A DNA stretch of 64,000 bases, taken from NCBI GenBank assembly GCA_024345305.1, contig BRON01000006.1, forward strand, positions 1,178,001 through 1,242,000, in the 5' to 3' direction. Positions 30,683 through 40,879 of this stretch are shown here, one piece after another. A program made the position numbers and the translations under genes. Positions within the stretch are counted from its first letter, which is position 1. Every line of letters begins with the position of its first letter. The notes below the pieces were generated by a model, which worked only from the letters and a program-made list of their open reading frames with translations, searched no databases and was not told the DNA's origin. The DNA is from Mrakia gelida. Taxonomy: Eukaryota; Basidiomycota; Tremellomycetes; Cystofilobasidiales; Mrakiaceae.

Positions 30683-33600
30683 CTCCCACTCGACGAGCTG
30701 AGAGTCCTTCCTTCATTTCCCCCTCTGCGGGTTTCCAACCATGTCTCCGCTGGTCTTTTGATCGCGCGCGTGGCTTCCTTCTGGATGTTGAGCGATTTCT
30801 TGAACCGTTCGAGCTTTTCGACTCCGAGAGCCTTGGTGAGGATATCTGCCTGCATGTCCTCGGTGGGACAGTAAGTGAGCTTGATGAATCCTCTCTGTTG
30901 GGCCTCTCGTCCGTATTTGTACGCGACGTCGATGTGCTTGGTCTTCTCCGAGTGAGAACCGTTCTTGGTTGTTTCGATGGCTCCTTGGTTGTCTACGTTT
31001 ACTGGGATCGATCCGGTGTCGTATCCGAGTTGAGCGAGGATCTTGGCGACCCATCTGAGGTTCCGGCATCCTGCGGAGAGAGCGATGTACTCTGCTTCAA
31101 GAGAAGAGAGACTGATTGCCTTTTGGCGTCGACTTGCCCAGATGACTGTGGATCCAAATACCTTGACGACGAATCCTGTTGTTGATCGTCTTGATTCCGT
31201 GTCTCCGGCGTAGTCGGAGTCGGTCCATAGTTCTGCGATTGGAGCGTCCGAGTGTCCTCCAAGTTGAAGCGACGTGTCTGCTGATCCTTGTAGGTATCGC
31301 ATGACCTTCTTGACTGCTCCCCAGTGAACCCTTCTTGGGTCCGAGCTGAATCGGCTGAGAACTCCGACGGCGAAGGCGATGTCCGGTCGAGTGCAGACTT
31401 GGAGGTACATCAACGATCCCACCGCTTCGAGGTAGGGTACTCCGTCCAGCTTCTCTGATCCCGAATCCTCCGATTGGACCGACTGTTGCCTAAAGTCGTC
31501 CATCGGAACCTTGTTTGATTTTGCGTCGACCATGTTGAATCGTTCGAGGACCGTTTGAACGTATCGTTTCTGGCTGAGGTCCATTGTCCCCGCCTTGCGG
31601 TCCCTCGTAACGTCGATTCCGAGGATGGTTCCTGGGTTGAGGTCTCCTCTGTCGTCGATCTTGAATTCCTTCTGGATCTCCGTCATGACCCACTCCAAAT
31701 CCTCCTTGTCTCCTGCGGCGACGAAGTCGTCAACGTACTGGACCAGCATGATCCGTCGTCCCTTCCTATGCCCTATGTAGATGCAAGGGTCCGCTTCGAG
31801 TGGATGGAGATTGAGTTGAGTTTGAAAGAACTTTGAGGAGTGATTGTAGAACGCGAGTGGCGATTGTTTGAGTCCGTATAGGGCCTTGAGGAGATGCGCG
31901 ACGAGTTTCTTCTTGTCGGCTCCCTTTTGTTCGTACCCTGTTGGCTGTTCCATGAAGACCGTTTCCACTAGGTTTGCTGTGAGGAACGCCGTCTTGAAGT
32001 CTCCTTGGACTAGATCGAGATCCTCCGATGCTGCGATGGCGAGGACGATCCTGAGTGAGTTGAGCTTTGATACCGGTGCGTACGTCTCGACGTAGTCGAC
32101 TCCTTCTTGCTGACTGAATCCCTTGGCGACCCATCTAGCTTTGAAGCGAGTAATCCTCCCGTCGGCTCCTTTCTTGAGCGCGTAGACCCAGCGACCTCTG
32201 ACCGTTTTTGATCCTGAGGGTAGCTCTGTGAGTTCAAAGACTCCGTTCCCTTCCATCGACACCATCTCTTCGTCCATCGCTTCCCTCCAGAAGTATGCGT
32301 GCTCCGACGCCATGGCTTCTCCGTATGTATTTGGGACGGAGGGTGGTGGAAGATCCTCGAGTTTGGGTTGCGTCGCTTGAGCGTGTCCGGCGAAGTCCTC
32401 CGAAATGAAGTCGGTGATGTCGTAGTCTGTCTGGACAAATCTTGCCGAGTCTCCTGTTCCTGTGAGAGGTTTCTTGTGCCGTTGACCTCGTCCGTAGCTC
32501 CCACTCAAATCGACAGCCGGTTCATCGATGATGGGCTCGTAAGTGTAGGAGTGCTTGACGCGTGATGGGTTGGGTTTCCTTGCCTCGGTCTCCCTGACCG
32601 GGTCTTGTTGGTTGGACTTGAGTAGGTGCTGTTCCTCTCCTTTGTCCTCCTCTAGTTCCTTCTCTTCTTCTTCCTCCTCCTTGTGGTCCTCCTTGATTCC
32701 GGCTTGTCCCATTCCTGGTAGCTCCACCGTCTGGTGGACTCCACGTGTTTCGTCGAAGATAACGTCCCGAGAATGAAGGATCGACCGCTTGGGGTCTCCA
32801 TGGACTTGAAGTCGATAGGCCTTCTTCCCGTTGAGATCGCCGTATCCGAGGAAGATGCACTTGATGCTCTTGGGTTGATGCTTGATCTTTTGAAGGTTGA
32901 GCGCGTAAGCGAGAGCTCCGAACGTCCGCATTGCAGTGAGGTCGGGCTTCCTTTTGTAGTAGGCTTGGTAGGGGGTTTGAGAGTTGACTGAGGATGAGGG
33001 AATGCGGTTGATTGTGTATGTGGCGTAGTTCATGGCTTCCGCCCAGTAGGATCCGTCGAGGTCCCTCGCGTCTCGTAGCGCGCAGGTGATCTTCTCCTCG
33101 ATGGTTCGCATTCCTCGTTCGGCCTTGCCGTTTTGTTGCGGTGTGCGTGGGATAGTCGTTTCCTTGGTGATTCCTTCGTCCCGGAGGTAGAACTCGTAGT
33201 CCTTCGACGTGTATTCCCCACCGTTGTCTGACCTGATCCGTTTGACGACGTGATTGGTCCTTTTCTCCTCCCTTTTCCTCCAGGTGATGAATGTTGCCAG
33301 TGTTTCCGACTTCCTCTTCAATGCGAACGACCAGTGGTAGTTGCTGAAGTCGTCCCAGATCGTCATCATGTAACGCATTCCTTGAGCCGAGGCGATTGGC
33401 ATCGGTCCGGCGAGATCCGTGTGGACGAGTTCGAGAGGTGAAGTGGTTTTGGTGGTGGAGGTGGGGAATGGAGTTCGATGTTGTTTCCCTTCGACGCAAG
33501 GTACGCAGATCCTTTCCTTGAATCCGATGATGTCCTTTTTGGTGAAGGTTGGTAGGAGCTTCTGACGAGACAACTCCTCCATGGCGGAGATAGAAGCGTG

Positions 33601-35019
33601 ACCGAGCCGGCGATGAAGGACCTCGATCTTGTCGACTCCTGTTGCCGCGAGTGCTACGTCTTCTCCTCCTGAGCCGACTCCCTTGAAGTCGCTCACGTCC
33701 AGCATGTAGAGGTTCTTCGACACCTCTTTTCCCTCCATGAACAGCGATCCGTCTCGAAGGAACTGGCATCGCTTGTTGGTTTGGGTTGTCCCCTTGCTGG
33801 GGAACCTGGTCTCGACTCCTTTGTTACCGAGTTGACCGATACTGATGAGGTTGCTGAACCCTGGGATGTGGTATACGTCGGAGATGGTGAAGGCCTTCCT
33901 TGATCCTTTCACGGTGGTCTGGAGGTGGATGGAGCCGATGCCGAGGATCTGAACGATTGATCCGTTGGCCGTCGTGACCGTTCCGTTGTGCGCCTTGTAT
34001 GTTACGAAGCGTTCCCGGTCCCCGACGATGTGGTTTGATGCTCCACTATCGGCGATGTATCCATGCTTGGTTTGAGCGAAGAGCGCTTGGGCCGACGTCG
34101 CGATGTCGGATCCTGCTTGAAGACCGTAGTCTACGAGGTGCGCCTCTTCCCTATCCTTCCAGTTCCCCTTGTTCTCCTTCTTCCCCTTCCCGAACTTCCT
34201 TCCCTTTCCACCTTGTCCCTGCCCCGTGGGCTTTCCTCCATTCAACTCCCAGCACTCCGACTTGAAGTGTCCGACCTTGTTGCAGTGATGGCACTTGGCG
34301 GTCCTCTTGTCGACTAGGAGGGCTGTTTCCTTCGACGATGAAGTACCTGTCGGTTTGAGAGACTCGTGAGTCCTTACGTGGATGAGGAGGGATGTGGCGA
34401 CGGCGGTTGGGTTGAGTTCTTGTTTTGATTCTTGCGCCTGGAGCGTTTGGTGTTGAATGAATTGTTCGAGTGATGCAGGTAATCCACTAAGGAAGAACAT
34501 TGTGCTCATCCTGTCTGGGATGTTGAGGCCGAGAGCTGACATGTCGTCGATGATCCTTTGGAATTCGTCGATGTACTCCTGTACTGGTTCTCCCTCCTCC
34601 ATCTTGAGGTCCCTCATCCTTCGGATGGCCATGACCTCTCCCGCTCCTCCTTCCACCTTGTGAGTCTTCCTCAGAAGATCCCATGCCTCCTTTGCGTGTT
34701 TGCAGTTCCGGATCCGAGGTAGTTCTCGGTCGCTGACCGCCATTTGAATCCTGTGGAGCGCGAACTCGTCCATATGGTCCCATTCTTCGATGTCCTTGAC
34801 GTTGTTCTGCTGCTCCACGACCTCTTGTCCGGTGGTGTCCTTTTCCTTGACTTCCGGGGTGAGGTTGGGCCTGGTTTTCGTACCGAGGACGACGGGCTTG
34901 ATTCCTGCTTCTCCAAAAGCGATCTCCATCCTTACTGACCACGTCTCGTAGTTGGTACCATCGAGAGCAGTGAGCTTGAACAGCTTGTGATCCAGCTTCT
35001 TGGAGTAGTTGCTTGACAT
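30637..35019 (-). CDS. gag-pol: Gag-Pol polyprotein, copia family 2, 1460 aa
   Basis: One ATG-initiated minus-strand frame carries Gag (residues ~10-230), CCHC knuckle CHHCNKVGHFKSEC (~243), protease IADSGASNH (~325), GAG-pre-integrase LHRRLGHAS, and integrase (HTDLAGP, RSDNGGEY, GKAERGM; ~536-633). Reverse transcriptase with QYVDDFV (~1096) and RNase H (SDYAGD ~1269, LEAEYIALS ~1309) follow. All catalytic residues are present. An acidic Glu/Asp tract lies between integrase and reverse transcriptase. The stop codon lies inside the 3' LTR, so the last 15 or so residues are LTR-encoded. The protein is clearly related to the family-1 polyprotein but distinct from it. Confidence 0.95.
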   Translation of the reverse strand: MSSNYSKKLDHKLFKLTALDGTNYETWSVRMEIAFGEAGIKPVVLGTKTRPNLTPEVKEKDTTGQEVVEQQNNVKDIEEWDHMDEFALHRIQMAVSDRELPRIRNCKHAKEAWDLLRKTHKVEGGAGEVMAIRRMRDLKMEEGEPVQEYIDEFQRIIDDMSALGLNIPDRMSTMFFLSGLPASLEQFIQHQTLQAQESKQELNPTAVATSLLIHVRTHESLKPTGTSSSKETALLVDKRTAKCHHCNKVGHFKSECWELNGGKPTGQGQGGKGRKFGKGKKENKGNWKDREEAHLVDYGLQAGSDIATSAQALFAQTKHGYIADSGASNHIVGDRERFVTYKAHNGTVTTANGSIVQILGIGSIHLQTTVKGSRKAFTISDVYHIPGFSNLISIGQLGNKGVETRFPSKGTTQTNKRCQFLRDGSLFMEGKEVSKNLYMLDVSDFKGVGSGGEDVALAATGVDKIEVLHRRLGHASISAMEELSRQKLLPTFTKKDIIGFKERICVPCVEGKQHRTPFPTSTTKTTSPLELVHTDLAGPMPIASAQGMRYMMTIWDDFSNYHWSFALKRKSETLATFITWRKREEKRTNHVVKRIRSDNGGEYTSKDYEFYLRDEGITKETTIPRTPQQNGKAERGMRTIEEKITCALRDARDLDGSYWAEAMNYATYTINRIPSSSVNSQTPYQAYYKRKPDLTAMRTFGALAYALNLQKIKHQPKSIKCIFLGYGDLNGKKAYRLQVHGDPKRSILHSRDVIFDETRGVHQTVELPGMGQAGIKEDHKEEEEEEKELEEDKGEEQHLLKSNQQDPVRETEARKPNPSRVKHSYTYEPIIDEPAVDLSGSYGRGQRHKKPLTGTGDSARFVQTDYDITDFISEDFAGHAQATQPKLEDLPPPSVPNTYGEAMASEHAYFWREAMDEEMVSMEGNGVFELTELPSGSKTVRGRWVYALKKGADGRITRFKARWVAKGFSQQEGVDYVETYAPVSKLNSLRIVLAIAASEDLDLVQGDFKTAFLTANLVETVFMEQPTGYEQKGADKKKLVAHLLKALYGLKQSPLAFYNHSSKFFQTQLNLHPLEADPCIYIGHRKGRRIMLVQYVDDFVAAGDKEDLEWVMTEIQKEFKIDDRGDLNPGTILGIDVTRDRKAGTMDLSQKRYVQTVLERFNMVDAKSNKVPMDDFRQQSVQSEDSGSEKLDGVPYLEAVGSLMYLQVCTRPDIAFAVGVLSRFSSDPRRVHWGAVKKVMRYLQGSADTSLQLGGHSDAPIAELWTDSDYAGDTESRRSTTGFVVKVFGSTVIWASRRQKAISLSSLEAEYIALSAGCRNLRWVAKILAQLGYDTGSIPVNVDNQGAIETTKNGSHSEKTKHIDVAYKYGREAQQRGFIKLTYCPTEDMQADILTKALGVEKLERFKKSLNIQKEATRAIKRPAETWLETRRGGNEGRTLSSSSGSVGRWRLAERSYVVA

Positions 35020-35051
35020 GACGAAGGATTGCTGAGCGGGTGGTGGCGAAC

Positions 35052-35065
35052 TGGTGCTGATAACG
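35052..35065 (-). other. Primer-binding site (tRNA-Ile anticodon-arm type)
   Basis: On the minus strand CGTTATCAGCACCA follows the 5' LTR directly. It is the same sequence as in family 1. Confidence 0.6.
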
Positions 35066-35292
35066 TGTTGTTGGGTCGTCCACTTGAGCTTAGGGATGTC
35101 TGCAGGATGTGGTTCAAAGCTTGTTGTATAAAGCTAGCTACTCGAAAGGTTTATATACTATGGAAATGGTCACGTGATCTGAAGGTAGCTTACAAAGCTG
35201 TTTACGAAGAATGGTTACTAACAAGGGGACTGAACGAGACGCGTTACTAAGCTACCACGTAAGACCTCTCTGCGAGTCGCCACCTTCCAACA
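35066..35292 (-). repeat. 5' LTR, copia family 2
   Basis: This 227-bp LTR is identical to the copy at 30456-30682. A GGTTTATATACTATGG stretch (plus-strand reading) is TATA-like. Confidence 0.95.
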
Positions 35293-35400
35293 AGGGAAGC
35301 GAAGGGGAGGGAGGCCGGGAGTGAGCTTCGCCGAGCTGACTTCGCTTCAACCACAGGAGTCGAGCAAACGACGAGAAGAAAGTGTATGAGAGGTGCCTAC

Positions 35401-35610
35401 CATTCAGGTTACCGCTAGTAAAGAGTCCTGCTGTACCAGTCAAGACGAGAGGGCTCTTCCCTCCTCGAAGTACGAAGAGGGAGGGCGAGCTCAACTCGTC
35501 TGGATCGTCCGAAGTGAGTTCGCCGAACATGTCTCCAGGTCTCCTCCTGAACAGTGATAGTGAGCGTTCCTGTGCGAGCTGGAGGGAGTGTAGAAGGGCC
35601 GGTCGACCGT
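35401..35610 (-). CDS. Host gene exon next to the copia insertion, unknown
   Basis: The minus strand reads LLHSLQLAQERSLSLFRRRP, then MFGELTSDDPDELSSPSLFV and LTGTAGLFTSGNLNG, before a GTAGGC donor at 35400. The next exon would begin near 35345, only about 50 bp before the copia LTR, so the element probably sits in this gene or its 3' part. I do not recognise a family. The start is not resolved. Confidence 0.35.
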
Positions 35611-35885
35611 GAATTTGGCGAGGGATGAGAGAAAGGAGCGAACCCAGTGGAGTTGAGGGAAGGCCGACGAGAGAGGAAGGAGGAGAGGAGGATCAGAGGT
35701 GGGAGGTTCTTGCTGCTAGAGGGAAGGCTGAGCGGAGGAACGATAAGGGAGATTCTTGATCCCAAAGAAGCTGTATAAAACGAGGGGGAAGGGAGGGCTG
35801 ATGGCGTTGGATGAGCTCACCGTCGAATCGATTCCCTTCGCCTTCCTGTCCTTTTGGACGGCTCCTTCTCGACGACCGTAGGAAG

Positions 35886-36225
35886 TGTTGAGAAGTGCGT
35901 CGTTGAGACGAGCTGTGTCGAGTCGTTTCTAGCACCTTCTCTCTGCTCCATAGTTCTAGCAGTTTCTCCGTAGGTAGCTTAGTCATCTCTTGTAACAGTA
36001 GATACGTCATAGGTACTGCGGAGGGTTCTCGTAGAGTATGTAAGGAGGGCTCGCACTGAGAGGAGGATCCTCGGTACAAAGACCATCCGAGGATGGTCTT
36101 CAGTACAGTACGGGATGGTCTTCAGTACAGGTCTTCAGTACAACCATCCTCCTCTTGTATTTTACTGAAGACCATCCTCCTCTTGTACTGAAGACCATCC
36201 TCCTCCAGAGCCAACCCTCACAACA
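35886..36225 (-). repeat. Solo LTR, family 3, rearranged
   Basis: This is the reverse orientation of the LTR at 22398-22715, with termini TGTTGAGAAG (plus strand, left) and CCTCACAACA (right). The hairpin region has expanded into several direct and inverted copies of ACCATCCTCCTCTTGTACTG-type units between about 36075 and 36205. Confidence 0.6.
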
Positions 36226-36852
36226 CCCTCCTCTTCCCCGACGACCTCCCGATCTCCCTTCAACGCCTCCTCGCCATCCTCTCAACTCCAACCAGCAGCG
36301 CCAAATTTGCCCTGAGAGTCGCTACCGTCCTCCTCAACCCTCCCTCTCGCCCCTCCACCCTCCCACACTCCTCTCCTCCTACCTCGTCGTCGTCGAAATC
36401 AGTGCGGAAGAAGCCAGAGTCCTCTCAAGCGATCGTCAGTCTCCTCTTCGGGATCACCTCTGTCCTCTCTCGCCTTTACCCGCACACAGAGGACGAAACC
36501 GATGTAGAGAAGCTTTCACAGTGTCTCGTCGGTATCTTCGTGAAGGAAGGAGCGGCGTCGTCCGACTTGGGAGAAGAGGTTGCTGTCGCCGTTCTTGGAG
36601 GGATGAGGGTCAGGAGGGATTCAGGACATTGCGCGAGTTATCTAGAGCGGTCATCGACCGGTTGGAAGCATGGGTACATGAGAAACAGGAGTCGGACGGT
36701 TCGGTGGACCATGAGTTGGTTCGCGTTCGAACTCGGATCAACACCACCTACCTCCTCACTCTTCTCTCCTCCTCTTCTTCCTCCACTTCATTTTCCGATC
36801 GCTCAAAATCCAACTCTTCAACTCTGTCCCCTTCGGAAACCCTCTTCGCCAG
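36206..36852 (+). pseudogene. Helical-repeat-like gene fragment, cut by a copia relic
   Basis: The frame reads LLFPDDLPISLQRLLAIL, ALRVATVLLN, AIVSLLFGITSVLSRLYPH and KLSQCLVGIFVKEG. It then continues in another frame (LRELSRAVIDRLEAWVHEKQ and VRVRTRINTTYLLTLL). The pattern suggests ARM/HEAT-like helices but I cannot name a family. The frame changes near 36600 without a convincing intron. The right end at 36852 runs directly into copia RNase H sequence, and the left end lies at a family-3 LTR. Neither end of the gene is here. Confidence 0.4.
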
Positions 36853-38140
36853 GACGAATCCTGTTGTTGATCGTCTTGATTCCGTGTCTCCGGCGTAGTC
36901 GGAGTCGGTCCATAGTTCTGCGATTGGAGCGTCCGAGTGTCCTCCAAGTTGAAGCGACGTGTCTGCTGATCCTTGTAGGTATCGCATGACCTTCTTGACT
37001 GCTCCCCAGTGAACCCTTCGTGGGTCCGAACTGAATCGGCTGAGAGCTCCGACGGCGAAGGCGATATCCGGTCGAGTGCAGACTTGGAGGTACATCAACA
37101 ATCCCACCGCTTCGAGGTAGGGTACTCCGTCCAGCTTCTCTGATCCCGAATCCTCCGATTGGACCGACAGTTGCCTAAAGTCGTCCATCGGAACCTTGTT
37201 TGGTTTAGCGTCGACCATGTTGAATCGTTCGAGGACCGTTTGAACGTATCGTTTCTGGCTGAGGTTCATTGTCCTCGCCTTGCGGTCCCTCGTAACGTCG
37301 ATTCCGAGGATGGTCCCTGGGTTGAGGTCTCCTCTGTCGTCGATCTTGAATTCCTTTTGGATCCCCGTCATGACCCACTCCAAATCCCCCTTCTCTCCTG
37401 CGGCGACGAAGTCGTCAACGTACTGGACCAACAAGATCCGTCGTCCCTTCCTATGCCCTATGTAGATGCAGGGGTCCGCTTCGAGTGGATCGAGATTAAG
37501 TTGAGTTTGAAAGAACTTTGAGGAATGATTGTAGAACGCGAGTGGTGATTGCTTGAGTCCGTATAGGGCCTTGAGGAGATGCGCGACGAGTTTCTTCTTG
37601 TCGGCTACCTTTTGTTCGTACCCTGTTGGCTGTTCCATGAAGACCGTTTCCACTAGGTCTGCTGTGAGGAACGCCGTCTTGAAGTCTCCTTAGACTTGAT
37701 CGAGATCCTCCGATGCTGCGATGGCGAGGACGATCCTGAGTGAGTTGAGCTTTGATACCGGCGCGTACGTCTCGACGTAGTCGACTCCTTCTTGCTGACT
37801 GAATCCTTTGGCGACCCATCTAGCTTTGAAGCGAGTAATCCTCCCGTCGGCTTCTTTCTTGAGCGCGTAGACCCAGCGACCCCCGACCGTTCTTGATCCT
37901 GAGGGTAGTTCCGTGAGTTCAAAGACTCCGGTCCCTTCCATCGACTCCATCTCTTCGTCCATCGCTTCCCTCCAGATCCAGAAGTATGCGTGCTCCGACG
38001 CCATGGCTTCTCCGTGTGTATTTGGGACGGAGGGTGGTGGAGATCATCGAGTTTGGGTTGCGTCGCTTGAGCGTGTCCGGCGAAGTCCTCCGAAATGAAG
38101 TCGGTGATGTCGTAGTCCGTCTGGACAAATCTTGCCGAGT
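36853..38140 (-). mobile_element. Decayed internal fragment of copia family 2
   Basis: This fragment matches 31165-32445 of the intact element (reverse transcriptase to RNase H) at high identity, without LTRs. Lesions include a TAA where the intact copy has CAA (DQV-stop at about 37690, intact LVQGDFK), a 6-bp insertion near 37975 and a 1-bp deletion near 38040. Both ends are abrupt. Confidence 0.88.
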
Positions 38141-38354
38141 CAAGCGCAAGGATGAACTTCGCTGTGGTTGCCATTAGCCACCCTCCTCTGCTTATTCGAC
38201 TCCACCACTTTTTCTAGAGCGACGACATGCGCGCTTCGTATACAAAGACCGAGTGAAAAGGTGAAACAGATGGATACAGAAAAAGACAGTTGCGGATCTC
38301 AAGTACGACGTGTCTGACCTGCAAGAGAGATTGATCAACAGAGGTACATAGTCA
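38141..38354. other. Spacer
   Basis: Just upstream of the copia fragment on the minus strand, an ATG at about 38174 reads MATTAKFILALD straight into the copia frame. No other feature is seen. Confidence 0.3.
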
Positions 38355-38795
38355 CTAGTGCAATTGGCACCTTCCCTCTACTCCAGCGGTTCCTCAGCCT
38401 CGAACTTCCAACAATCCACCCTTATTAAAAGCTCCCTCTTTCCAACAACTTTTCCGCTAATTAGCCACCCTACGTCCTTTTTCTCCTCCGCCTAACACAT
38501 GATCTTTCCAACCTGCAATCGAATCAACCCTGAGCTAATTGAGTACCTTTGTATCTCTTTCGCAGTCACCTTCGGAAGCGAGCTCAATGTCCCTCCGCTT
38601 TCCTCGTCCCGTCGAATCGGTTCTCCCAGGCAAAGCATCGCTCGAAAGCTCCCAATCAGTCTCGCCGCCGTGCTATGAGCGAGCTTCCTCCTAGGTCGGT
38701 TCTCGGAAAGAGAGTTTTGAGTGGATCCCGGAGGTAGTTGAGAGGAGGTGGACCAGCGAGTGCGGCGCTTGAGCCAAAGCATTTGGAGCATTTCA
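38355..38795 (+). repeat. Duplicated block, copy 1
   Basis: About 400 bp match 60930-61335 in the same orientation with many substitutions. A plus-strand frame ending in a conserved stop reads GSELNVPPLSSSRRIGSPRQ, then SIARKLPISLAAVL and stop. The other copy reads GSELNLPLLSSSRRTGPPKQ, then SIARELPTDLAAVL and stop. This may be the end of an unknown, perhaps transposon-borne, gene. Confidence 0.6.
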
Positions 38796-38821
38796 TCGTC
38801 TGTTCGCTCCGTAGCAAGAAT

Positions 38822-39014
38822 GAGAAACGACAGCCTGTCGTTTTCGCTTCCCTGCTGTTCCACCTCTTCACTCGATAATGTATTCACAAAAACTCACCAG
38901 CGACTGCTCTTTAAGCGAGTTCAAGTTGAAAGTACAAAAAATGTCGGGATTGAGCGAGAGCCCGAGACCCAAAATAGAGACAAAAGAGAGGCAAGCGAAA
39001 GACTTCCTGGGTTT
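38822..39014 (-). repeat. PAL repeat, copy 6, with downstream homology
   Basis: GAGAAACGACAG-C-CTGTCGTTTTCGC (38822-38847) is followed by sequence resembling the units at 26645 and 26996 (TTCCACCTCTTCACTCG, TTCAAGTTGAAAGTAC, GATTGAGCGA, GGCAAGCG). Confidence 0.55.
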
Positions 39015-39245
39015 TGTTAGAAGGTGGGTGCAGTTCGCTGCAGAGAGATGCTCGTCAGTATAAGTGAAGAGCCTCTCTCTGCACTGTTCGCGAGCTTGTT
39101 ATTTTTCTCTTCGTGCAGCATCCGCGTACCTCTATATAAGTGCACACATATATATACCCACTGCTTTCGAAAGTACAGGGAATAAACGTCTAAGGAACGG
39201 CTGTGACGGAAGAAGTGGTCAGTCCTCGCTTGACGCGTTCGAAGA
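39015..39245 (+). repeat. Solo LTR-like copy, family 4, with stem-loop
   Basis: It begins TGTTAGAAGG. A perfect 8-bp stem (GCAGAGAG at 39040-39047 with CTCTCTGC at 39075-39082) encloses a loop holding CGTCAGTATAAGTGAAGA, then TTCGCGAGCTT. The copy at 48138-48366 has the same plan. The 3' end here is uncertain. A copia RNase H scrap (AAGCTCACCTACTGCCCAAC) follows at about 39258. Confidence 0.5.
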
Positions 39246-39411
39246 CTAACGGACCCTGAAGCTCACCTACTGCCCAACAAAGAGTGTAAGTCGACCCTGG
39301 ATCTTTCGGTTTCCAGCTTGTTCAATAACCAAAGTGAGCTCCCCGTCTAGTTCGTATCTCATTTCCCCTTTGGTAACGGGGTGGGGGCGTAGTTCGTAGT
39401 TGGCTGAGAAG

Positions 39412-39572
39412 AAGAAAAGACAGCCTGTCGGTTTTCTTTAATGCTGTGTCTCTTCTCGAGGCTCAAGGGGGAGAAACCTTTTTTTGTATCGGATCTACTT
39501 ACTCGGAAGTTCACTAATGATAAACCGTCTGCTGGACTCTACATGAACAGTGCAAACGACAGGCTGTCTTTT
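39412..39572. repeat. Two PAL palindromes, copies 7 and 8
   Basis: AAAAGACAG-C-CTGTCGGTTTT lies at 39415-39435 and AAACGACAG-G-CTGTCTTTTG at 39554-39573. They are about 140 bp apart with opposite central bases. Confidence 0.5.
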
Positions 39573-40879
39573 GCCCTCGTTGTCGCAGGTTTCGATCTGG
39601 TTCGCGTCCGAGAGGTGCGTTCGCCATCTCAACCTTTCCTTAGCCCCCTTAGCCTTCTCGAGCTGACTTAGTTTTTATTCTCTCTTGCCAATCACTTGGG
39701 AGATGAGGTTAACTTATAATCATCTCCTCCATCTTTCAGTCTTTCACTGCGTCTTTCTACCTTATACCTGGTCTTAATTTGTCCTGCGTCGTATCCTCCG
39801 TCTTTACTCTTCTCGGACTCCATCCTCTTCTCCCATTTCGTCTCCTAAACCTTTACCTGCTCATGTGTCCCGTAGGACCTAGATACCATGCCCCTAATCG
39901 ACAACAGCACCGTTCATCCCACCTCAGGTGCTTCTTGCTGGACGACGTCCCCCTCAGACGGCGTCCACCTCGGCCGCCGTCCACTCCGGCACCCGTCACC
40001 GAATCCTCCCCTCCCGCTCTTAACGGATTTTTTGTATTTTGTCGCTCTGTGGCCAAGCCAGGTCGCTCAAAATTACACAGCCGATCAAATAAGCGAGTCG
40101 CTCGGCTCCACCTTCGTCTCTTGATCTCCCTCTCAGCCAGAATGTTTTCCACCGTCTTCTAGCTCAGAGTATGGCCGCAGTTTTCCCGGAGCCCTCTGCT
40201 AGCTTCCTAGCGGTGTCTTGTACATCTTCATCTGCCGCCATGACAGTGGCAGCCCCATGACAGCCAAATCTTGCGTGCTGCACTCTTGTTCAGATCCATC
40301 GACTTCTCGACTTGGGCCGTTCCCCTCGACGTCCACCGCTTCCCCAATATTTCTCCCTATGTTTGTACCATCCGTCCGACAAACCTCGCAGACCCCTGCT
40401 GATTCTTACTGCACCGGGTCGACAGTCATAGCCTCAGCCAGCCGCTGTCACTGTCCTCGTCCCCTCTACCTCTGAGGCAGCAACTCATGTTTCGCAGTCC
40501 GACCTGGTCAGTGTGTTTTCTCCTCTTCGTTCCTCCATCCGCCTGTGATCCCAAATCGTTCGTTTGTGTTCGTCAGAGCACCCCGTCAACGCACGTCTCA
40601 TCGCCTTGCCATTCTCCATCCCCCTCTCCCTCCTCAATAATCTACCCGATCTCCGCTGAACCTCAACACCACAGATCACCCAGTGGTTCCTCCACCGCCT
40701 CCCTTCCCGAAAGGTACTTTGTCGTTACCCTCATAGAAGTCGATGTGGTAGCGTCCTTCCCAATCTCCGTATATTTTTTTCATAACAAAAGATAACACAT
40801 ACGCGAAAGCGATCCAGCCACCAGATCACAAAACTTTATATCTTCCTTAATTTCATCGTTTTCAGCTCGTCCCTTCCCT
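39573..40879. other. No firm gene
   Basis: An ATG frame at 39888-40124 (MPLIDNSTVHPTSGASCWTT, later LTDFLYFVALW) and a Ser/Thr/Pro-rich frame at 40218-40475 are the best candidates. Neither has a recognisable domain or joined exons. The region lies downstream of the minus-strand forkhead gene. Confidence 0.3.

Larger units (their letters stand above)
30456..35292 (-). mobile_element. Ty1/copia retrotransposon, family 2, intact and recent
   Basis: Two 227-bp LTRs, 30456-30682 and 35066-35292, appear identical base for base. The 5-bp duplication AGGGA flanks the element exactly (30451-30455 and 35293-35297). The interior has one unbroken gag-pol frame, a primer-binding site and a purine tract (GAGTGGGAG), both shared with family 1. 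Identical LTRs plus an exact target duplication mean the insertion is very recent and the element is probably active. Confidence 0.96.

Noticed and set aside
23179..39572. PAL palindromes as conserved coding (they translate to NDRLSF in one frame)
   Set aside because: The peptide arises from the palindrome itself. Flanking residues are not conserved, and the frames are short and unrelated.
40218..40475. Ser/Pro/Thr-rich open frame as a secreted mucin-like protein
   Set aside because: No signal peptide is joined to it, and its composition is that of generic CT-rich sequence here.
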